From assembly GCA_035604635.1 (NCBI GenBank), contig DATNIC010000003.1, positions 1 to 64,000 on the forward strand: a stretch of DNA of 64,000 nucleotides, in the 5' to 3' direction. Position numbers and translations under genes: made by a program. The notes under the pieces are model-generated. The model was not told the DNA's origin. It saw nothing but the letters and a program-made list of their open reading frames with translations, and searched no databases. Positions 58,884-64,000 of this stretch are shown here, piece by piece. The stretch's first letter is position 1. Every line of letters begins with the position of its first letter. The DNA comes from DATNIC01 sp035604635 (GTDB taxonomy: Bacteria > Vulcanimicrobiota > Vulcanimicrobiia > Vulcanimicrobiales > Vulcanimicrobiaceae).

Positions 58884-59720
58884 TTGCACTATCAAACCAC
58901 GCTGCGCGATACGATCGAGTTCGAGGGAATCGGACTGCACACCGGTCTTCCCGCGCGCGTCAGCATCCGTCCCGCGAAGGCCGCTAGCGGCCTTTCTTTT
59001 CGCCTCGACGGAGGGGTGACGCTTCCGGCGCACGCCGAGTTCGTTATCGATACGCGCCGCGCAACCGTCCTTGGGAGCGGAGGGCATACCGTTTCGACCG
59101 TCGAGCACTTGCTCTCGGCTTTGACCGGGATGGGCGTCGACAATGCGCTTATCGAGGTCGATGGGCCTGAGATCCCGGTCTTGGACGGCAGTGCTCTGCC
59201 GTTCGCGCAAGCGATCGCGGACGTTGGCACGACGGCGCTCGGCGAGCCGCGACGGCGCTACATCCCGGCGGCGCCGAGCTATTTTCGCGACGGCGACAAG
59301 ATGTTGATCGTGCTCCCCGCCGCCGAATTTCGCGCAAAGGTCACGGTCGCGTACGATGCGCCGATCGGTGCGCAGTTCTTCGACGAGGAGATCACGCCGG
59401 AGATCTATTTGCGTGAGATCGCGCCGGCCCGCACGTTCGGCTTTGCCCACGAGGTCGAAGCGTTGCGCAAAGCGGGCCTCGCGCGCGGCGGGTCTTTGGA
59501 GAACGCCGTCGTTTTCGCGCCGGACGGTCCGATGCAGGCGCTCCGCTTCCCCGACGAACCGGTCCGTCACAAAGCACTCGATCTGATCGGCGATTTTGCT
59601 CTGCTCGGAGCCTGGCCGCAATGCGAGGTCGTCGCGATCAAAGGCGGACACACGCTTCATCACCGAGCCGTCCTCGAGTTGCGCAATGCCGTTCGGCCCG
59701 GCACGGCGGCCGCGCGGTGA
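58884..59720 (+). CDS. lpxC: UDP-3-O-acyl-N-acetylglucosamine deacetylase
   Basis: Committed zinc-dependent step of lipid A synthesis, 278 aa. TTG 58884 gives MHYQTTLRDTIEFEGIGLHTG. Zinc ligands are the His of VSTVEHLLSALTG and His/Asp of RHKALDLIGDFALLG; the catalytic His lies in GGHTLHHRAVLEL. Not fused to FabZ, which follows as a separate gene with a GTGA overlap. Confidence 0.95.
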   Translation: MHYQTTLRDTIEFEGIGLHTGLPARVSIRPAKAASGLSFRLDGGVTLPAHAEFVIDTRRATVLGSGGHTVSTVEHLLSALTGMGVDNALIEVDGPEIPVLDGSALPFAQAIADVGTTALGEPRRRYIPAAPSYFRDGDKMLIVLPAAEFRAKVTVAYDAPIGAQFFDEEITPEIYLREIAPARTFGFAHEVEALRKAGLARGGSLENAVVFAPDGPMQALRFPDEPVRHKALDLIGDFALLGAWPQCEVVAIKGGHTLHHRAVLELRNAVRPGTAAAR

Positions 59721-60196
59721 GCCCCAAGCCGATCGACATTCGGCAGATCATGGAGATCCTGCCGCACCGTTATCCGTTCGTCCTCATCGACCGCATCCTC
59801 GAGCTCGAGCCGATGGTGCGCGCCGTCGGTTACAAGAACGTCACGGCGAACGAGCCGGTGTTCAGCGGGCACTTTCCCGGCAATCCGCTGATGCCGGGCG
59901 TCTACATGATTGAGGCGATGGCGCAGCTCGGCGGAACGGTCATCCTAGCCCCGGGCGATTGGAAAAAGAAAATCCCGTATCTGGCCGGGATCGACAAGGC
60001 GAAATTTCGCCGGCCCGTGATCCCCGGCGACCAGCTGATGATGGAAGTGAAGATGCTGCGGTCGCGCAAAAACATCGGCTGGGTCGAAGCGAGCGCGACG
60101 GTCGACGGGCAGTACGTCTGTTCGGCAGAGCTCATGTTCTCGATCGTCGACGACCCGCGCGCGTTCCGCTTGGATTCAGCGGTCTTGCATGAATGA
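59717..60196 (+). CDS. fabZ: 3-hydroxyacyl-ACP dehydratase
   Basis: Hot-dog-fold dehydratase, 159 aa, of fatty acid elongation; it competes with LpxA for hydroxyacyl-ACP. It contains ILPHRYPFVLIDRI, the active-site FSGHFPGNPLMPGVYMIEAM with the catalytic His and Glu, and FRRPVIPGDQL. GTG 59717 shares GTGA with the lpxC stop. lpxA begins 8 nt before its end. Confidence 0.95.
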   Translation: MSPKPIDIRQIMEILPHRYPFVLIDRILELEPMVRAVGYKNVTANEPVFSGHFPGNPLMPGVYMIEAMAQLGGTVILAPGDWKKKIPYLAGIDKAKFRRPVIPGDQLMMEVKMLRSRKNIGWVEASATVDGQYVCSAELMFSIVDDPRAFRLDSAVLHE

Positions 60197-60992
60197 GACG
60201 GTTAGCGAGGCGCGTGGCGTCACGACGCATCCGCTTGCGATCGTGCATCCCGGCGCAATCGCCGGCCGAGGCAGCGAGATCGGGCCATTTTGCATCGTCG
60301 GAGAGCACGTGCGGATCGGCGAGCGGACGCGCTTGCTCGCCCACGTCGTCGTCAACGGCCACACGACGATCGGCGACGACTGCACGATCCATCCCTTCAC
60401 GTCGATCGGGGCACCATCGCAAGATCGCAAGGCTGAGGGAGAAGTATCGTACACGACGATCGGGAACCGGACGGTGATCCGCGAGTACGTCAGCGTGCAC
60501 CGTGCGACCGGCAAAGAGGAGACGACGTCGGTCGGCGACGATTGCCTGCTGCTCGCGTACGTCCACATCGCGCACAACTGTAGAATTGGAAACGCCGTGA
60601 CGATGTCGAACCTCGCGCAACTCTCCGGGCACGTGATCGTCGAAGACTATGCGACCATCGGCGGGGCCGTCGGCGTACACCAATTCGTCCGAATCGGACG
60701 CAACAGCATGATCGGGGGGATGTCGAGGATCGGCCGCGACTGTCCGCCCTATTTCTTGATTGAGGGAAATCCGGCGAAAGTCTGGGGTATCAACGCGGTC
60801 GGTTTGCGGCGCGCCGGCTTCGACGGGAAGACGACGACGGAGCTGAAGGAAGCCTACAAGCTGATCTATCGCTCCGAGATGAACATGAGCCAGGCGCTCG
60901 AGGCGGTGCGCGGGCTGGTCCAGACCGACGCGGGACGCCATCTCGTCACGTTCATCGAGTCACCCTCCGACCGCGGGATCACGCTCAAGTAG
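60189..60992 (+). CDS. lpxA: UDP-N-acetylglucosamine acyltransferase
   Basis: First lipid A enzyme, 267 aa, a left-handed beta-helix trimer. Hexapeptides begin PLAIVHPGAIAGRGSEIGPF. The catalytic His is in LLAYVHIAHNCRIGNAV. GGAVGVHQFVRIGRNSMIGG forms the acyl ruler region, and the C-terminal helical domain runs from about 195. ATG 60189 overlaps fabZ. Its TAG at 60990-60992 overlaps the proposed lpxB start. Confidence 0.96.
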   Translation: MNETVSEARGVTTHPLAIVHPGAIAGRGSEIGPFCIVGEHVRIGERTRLLAHVVVNGHTTIGDDCTIHPFTSIGAPSQDRKAEGEVSYTTIGNRTVIREYVSVHRATGKEETTSVGDDCLLLAYVHIAHNCRIGNAVTMSNLAQLSGHVIVEDYATIGGAVGVHQFVRIGRNSMIGGMSRIGRDCPPYFLIEGNPAKVWGINAVGLRRAGFDGKTTTELKEAYKLIYRSEMNMSQALEAVRGLVQTDAGRHLVTFIESPSDRGITLK

Positions 60993-62110
60993 CGACGCAA
61001 CGTATCTTCGTCTCGACCGGCGAAGCGTCGGGCGAATTGGCGGCGGTCGAGCTTGCCGCCGCGATGCGGACGATCGAACCGGAGCTCGCGTTCGAAGGGA
61101 TCGGCGCGCAGCGGATGCGCGATGCGGGCTTTGCGCTGCGTTGGGATACGCGGGGCTGGGCAAGCCTGGGGCCGATCGAAGCCCTCGCGAAGATTCCCAA
61201 GCTGCTTGCGCTCAATTTGATCACGGCCGCGGAACTGCGCGCGCGGCCGCCCAGTCTCGTCGTGCTGATCGACTTCGGCGCAGTCAACCTGCGGCTGGCC
61301 CGTCAGCTGAGGCGGACCGGCTACGCCGGTCCCATCTGTTATTATTTTCCGCCGGCTGCGTGGCTTGACGATGCCAAACGCGCGCGCATGGTCGCGCGCG
61401 CCTGCGTTGCGGTGACGCCGTTTGCGCACCAGCGCGATTTCTACGCATCGCTGGGGTTGCCGATTCACCATTTCGGCCATCCGCTCGTCTCGACGATTCC
61501 CGAGCGCCCGCCGCGCCCGCGTCCCGCGCCCGACGGCGGGCGCATCGCGATCCTCCCAGGCAGCCGCCGCGGCGAGCTGGAGCGGCACGCGCTGCTGCTG
61601 TTTGAAGCAGCGCGGCTTCTGCGGATTCACCGGCCCAGGGCGGAATTCGTCATAGGCGCAGCGGATGACGAAGCCGAGCATAGGCTCGCGGGTCTGGCCC
61701 GCGCGTTTACCGAGCTGCCGGTCAGGATGATCCGCGGAGCGCGTGCCGCGCTCGACGATGCCGATGCAGCGTGGATCGCGTCGGGGACAGCCGTCCTCGA
61801 AGCGGCGCTGCTGGGCGTCCCGACCGTCGCGCTTTACATCGTCTCGCGCATGCAGGAACGGATGGCGCGGCGCCTCGTCAAACGTGCGAGTTTGAAGTAT
61901 CTGACCTTGCCGAACCTCGTCCTCGATGCGCCCGTCGTCCCGGAACTCTGGCAGGAGCAGGTAACGCAAATCAGTCTCGTCGACGCGCTCGAGCGCGTCT
62001 TGGAGGATACGGACGGTCAGCGAGCGTCCTTTGCGCAGCTGCGCGCGGCGCTCGGTCCCCCGGACGCCCTGGGACGAACTGCGGCGTTCGCAGTCGAACT
62101 CGCGAGATAG
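60989..62110 (+). CDS. lpxB: lipid-A-disaccharide synthase, GTA start
   Basis: GT19 glycosyltransferase, about 373 aa, joining UDP-diacylglucosamine and lipid X. The essential N-terminal motif RIFVSTGEASGELAAVEL lies upstream of the first conventional start (TTG 61037), so translation must begin earlier. Between the lpxA stop and the motif there is no ATG, GTG or TTG in frame; GTA 60989, overlapping the lpxA TAG as GTAG, reproduces the 4-nt overlap common here. Other motifs: CYYFPPAAWLDDAKRARM, ILPGSRRGELERH, ASGTAVLEAALLGVPTV. Start inferred; a sequence error is the alternative. Confidence 0.88.
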   Translation, partial: VATQRIFVSTGEASGELAAVELAAAMRTIEPELAFEGIGAQRMRDAGFALRWDTRGWASLGPIEALAKIPKLLALNLITAAELRARPPSLVVLIDFGAVNLRLARQLRRTGYAGPICYYFPPAAWLDDAKRARMVARACVAVTPFAHQRDFYASLGLPIHHFGHPLVSTIPERPPRPRPAPDGGRIAILPGSRRGELERHALLLFEAARLLRIHRPRAEFVIGAADDEAEHRLAGLARAFTELPVRMIRGARAALDDADAAWIASGTAVLEAALLGVPTVALYIVSRMQERMARRLVKRASLKYLTLPNLVLDAPVVPELWQEQVTQISLVDALERVLEDTDGQRASFAQLRAALGPPDALGRTAAFAVELAR

Positions 62111-62838
62111 TGCGCATCTACCACACGTCCGACTTACACGACCATCGTGGGATCGTAGAACCGTTGCGCGCGCTGCGGGCGCGCGCTCCGGGGCTGCTCG
62201 TCGATTGCGGTGACGCGCTTCGCGGCAGCCAGACTGTCTATTTCCGCAGCGAGCCGATCCTCGGTGAACTCGACGACGCGGCCTACGATGTCGCGGCCGT
62301 CGGCAACCGCGAGTTTCACTATCTGCTCCCCCTGATGGTCGCCCGGTTGCGCAAAATGCACCATCCGGTCGTTTGCGCGAACCTCGTCGATCTGCGCGGC
62401 CGCCCGCTCCCGTTCGTCCCCTCGCTCGATCTTCAGCTGGACGACGAGCGCGGAAGATCGAACGTCCGGCTGTTCGGCTTACTCGTCCCGCAGTATCGCG
62501 TCGGGAGCCCGTGGGAGCGCATCTTCGGTTGGCGCTTCCTCGATCCGCATGCAACCGCGGCCGACATCGCGCAGCAGACACCGAGCGGGACGACGTTGAT
62601 CGCGCTCTCGCATCTGGGGCTGCGCGCCGATCGCGAGCTGGCAGGACGCGTCCCGCGCTTGGACCTGATCCTCGGCGGACACAGCCACGATACGCTCGCC
62701 GCGCCGGAGTACGTCGGTCCCGTCCCCATCGTCCACGCCGGGCCGTACGGACACTACGTTTCGCGCACCGAGCTCGTCCGCGACGGCGCGCGAGCAAGGA
62801 TCGCGTCGTACGAGCTGCTTCCGCTGTTAGCAGCGTAA
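62110..62838 (+). CDS. calcineurin-like metallophosphoesterase in the lipid A operon
   Basis: 242 aa, GTG 62110 overlapping the lpxB stop by one base. Dinuclear metal motifs: YHTSDLHDHRG (DxH), LVDCGDALRGS (GDxxRG), VGNREFHY, ALSHLG and LGGHSHDTL. The overall layout resembles the N-terminal catalytic half of UshA-type nucleotidases, without the C-terminal substrate domain and without a signal peptide. The GNRE motif replaces GNHE and is reminiscent of GNRD in LpxH. In this setting it is a candidate UDP-diacylglucosamine pyrophosphatase, but that is inference. Confidence 0.8.
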   Translation: MRIYHTSDLHDHRGIVEPLRALRARAPGLLVDCGDALRGSQTVYFRSEPILGELDDAAYDVAAVGNREFHYLLPLMVARLRKMHHPVVCANLVDLRGRPLPFVPSLDLQLDDERGRSNVRLFGLLVPQYRVGSPWERIFGWRFLDPHATAADIAQQTPSGTTLIALSHLGLRADRELAGRVPRLDLILGGHSHDTLAAPEYVGPVPIVHAGPYGHYVSRTELVRDGARARIASYELLPLLAA

Positions 62839-62843
62839 CGGCA

Positions 62844-63992
62844 GTGAGCGTCCTCTTCGTGACGAACGGACATGGCGAAGCCGCGATCGGCGCACGGATC
62901 GCGCGCGACGTGCGCGCGCTTGGTCTCGACGTGGACCACTTTCCACTCGTGGGGACCGGATTCGAGGCACCGAGCTTCCCGGAGATCGGCCCGCGCGAGC
63001 GGTTGCCGAGCGGCGGGCTCGTCGCGATGGGCAATGTCGGCAACTTCGCGCGCGATCTGCGCGCCGGTTTCTTGCGCTTGTTGCGCCGGCAGCGGGCGTT
63101 CTTGCGCGCGTCGGCGGGCCGCTACGCTGTCGTTGTTGCGGTCGGCGACGTCTACGCATTGGCGATGGCATATTGCGCGCGCACGCCGACCGTTTTCGTG
63201 GGGACTGCGAAGAGCGACTATGTCGCGCCGTACGGCTGGCTCGAGCGCCGATTCATGCGGAGAGCCGCCGTGCGCTTCGTACGGGACGAGCGGACGGCGG
63301 GCGCGCTGCGCGCTCGAGGTCTCTCCGCAACTGCGGCCAACGTGATCGTCGATTTGGCATCCGATGCGGGCGCGTATCCGTGGCCGTCGGGGGCCGAGCG
63401 GCTCGTCCTCTTGCCCGGGAGTCGCGAGGATGGCTACGGCGACGCGGTGCTGTTGTTGCGCGTCGTCCGTCTAGTTGCCCTCGAGCGACCCGTTTACGCG
63501 ATGCTCTCGATTGCGGCCTCGCTCGATCCGGCGCGAATGGCGTGCGCGCTCGAGGACGACGGCTGGACGATAACGCCCGGTGCGGACGACGAGCCGTTCG
63601 TCGCATCTTTAGAAGGAAAGCCGTTCGCGACCGCATGGCGGGGCGACATCAGCGCGCTCTTCCCCGGCGCGACGCTCGCGCTCGGTCAGGCCGGGACGGC
63701 GAACGAAGCCGCCGCCGCGAGCGGCCTGCCGGTCGTTGCCCTCGAGACGCGCCGTTCGGGTCGCGAAGGATGGTACCGCATGCGGCAAGCCGGCTTGCTC
63801 GGAGCCGCGCTCGACATCGTCCCCGGCGATCCCGCGCAGGCGGCTGCGTCCATCCTGCGGCTGCTCGGCGATCCCGCGCGTCGCGCCGAGATGGGCGCGA
63901 CGGGACGCGCTCGGATGGGCCCGGCGGGTGCGGCGGTGCAGGTTGCGCGTGCGATAGCCGAACTCGCCGCGCGAGGTCATGGAGATGTTTGA
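62844..63992 (+). CDS. LpxB-related glycosyltransferase-like protein
   Basis: 382 aa, GTG 62844. It starts SVLFVTNGHGEAAIGARIA, parallel to the GEASGD region of LpxB, and has FVGTAKSDYVAPYG, LVLLPGSREDGYGDAV and the donor-site LGQAGTANEAAAASGLPVVA. It matches the lipid-A-disaccharide-synthase-related family (TIGR03492 type) known in cyanobacteria and Deinococcus. Substrate unknown; its place at the end of an lpx operon suggests envelope glycolipid synthesis. Confidence 0.85.
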   Translation: MSVLFVTNGHGEAAIGARIARDVRALGLDVDHFPLVGTGFEAPSFPEIGPRERLPSGGLVAMGNVGNFARDLRAGFLRLLRRQRAFLRASAGRYAVVVAVGDVYALAMAYCARTPTVFVGTAKSDYVAPYGWLERRFMRRAAVRFVRDERTAGALRARGLSATAANVIVDLASDAGAYPWPSGAERLVLLPGSREDGYGDAVLLLRVVRLVALERPVYAMLSIAASLDPARMACALEDDGWTITPGADDEPFVASLEGKPFATAWRGDISALFPGATLALGQAGTANEAAAASGLPVVALETRRSGREGWYRMRQAGLLGAALDIVPGDPAQAAASILRLLGDPARRAEMGATGRARMGPAGAAVQVARAIAELAARGHGDV

Positions 63993-64000
63993 GCGACACG
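63979..64000 (+). CDS. possible start of the next gene (partial)
   Basis: ATG 63979 (or ATG 63985) opens a different frame that overlaps the previous stop by 8-14 nt and continues past the window edge as MEMFERH. Too short to assign. Confidence 0.2.

Noticed and set aside
60866..63043. 725-aa minus-strand frame opposite lpxB and neighbours
   Set aside because: Runs antisense through three convincing genes and is Arg/Ser-rich low complexity.

Overview
The window is about 64 kb of compact, GC-rich bacterial chromosome. It encodes a diderm: there are genes for ADP-heptose synthesis, a lipid A cluster (lpxD, lpxC, fabZ, lpxA, lpxB), BamA, TamB and three Skp/OmpH-like periplasmic proteins. It also has Terrabacteria-like traits: a ParAB/RsmG/MnmG/MnmE/Jag/YidC/YidD/RnpA/RpmH block beside dnaA, and a ribosomal protein L27 with a Firmicutes-style cleavable N-terminus. 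This mix fits a deep-branching uncultured diderm such as Eremiobacterota/WPS-2, but that placement is recall-based and tentative. No tRNA, rRNA, CRISPR array, insertion sequence or prophage was seen.

Layout. 1-4113 (minus): hisS, accB, gmhA, gmhB, heptose kinase and heptose nucleotidyltransferase (cut by the window edge). 4172-12115: a small unknown ORF, gloA, then fabF-rnc-smc-purH and a small membrane protein on minus. 12345-21349 (plus): rpmA, obgE, nadD, lysA, a DUF3465 protein, maf, mreB, mreC, mreD, mrdA. 21365-30394: a HEAT-repeat protein and a giant DUF11-repeat protein (minus), an aminotransferase (plus), a dienelactone-hydrolase-like protein and trpS (minus), a zinc-ribbon protein (plus), thiE-thiD (minus). 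30410-40511 is the left arm of the origin, mostly minus: parA-parB, mnmG-rsmG-cca, a ferredoxin/metallo-beta-lactamase fusion (plus), then rpmH-rnpA-yidD-yidC-jag-mnmE. 40512-42553 holds DnaA-box-like sites on both sides of dnaA (probable oriC). 42554-47607: dnaN, recF, a DciA-like gene, gyrB. 47617-63992: a long envelope operon tamB-bamA-skp1-3-lpxD-lpxC-fabZ-lpxA-lpxB, a calcineurin-like phosphoesterase and an LpxB-related protein.

The most striking feature is a repeated leader element found five times, immediately upstream of gmhB, fabF, obgE, parA and gyrB, always in the sense orientation. Each copy has an outer GC stem whose two arms change together, usually a second hairpin with compensatory changes, and a terminal box GGAGCGCC that puts a Shine-Dalgarno GGAG 10-11 nt before the start codon. 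Short reading frames overlap the element; in two copies the leader stop overlaps the gene start by 4 nt. I do not recognise it as a named RNA family.

Genes are tightly packed with 4-nt or 11-nt overlaps and many TTG/GTG starts. mnmE and lpxB keep their conserved N-termini only if translation starts at ATA and GTA inside 4-nt stop/start overlaps. Other notable items are a 22-bp inverted repeat between bamA and the first skp gene, a phosphoesterase beside lpxB with an LpxH-like GNRE motif, and several promoters whose -10 box lies only 6-9 nt before the start codon, implying leaderless mRNAs.
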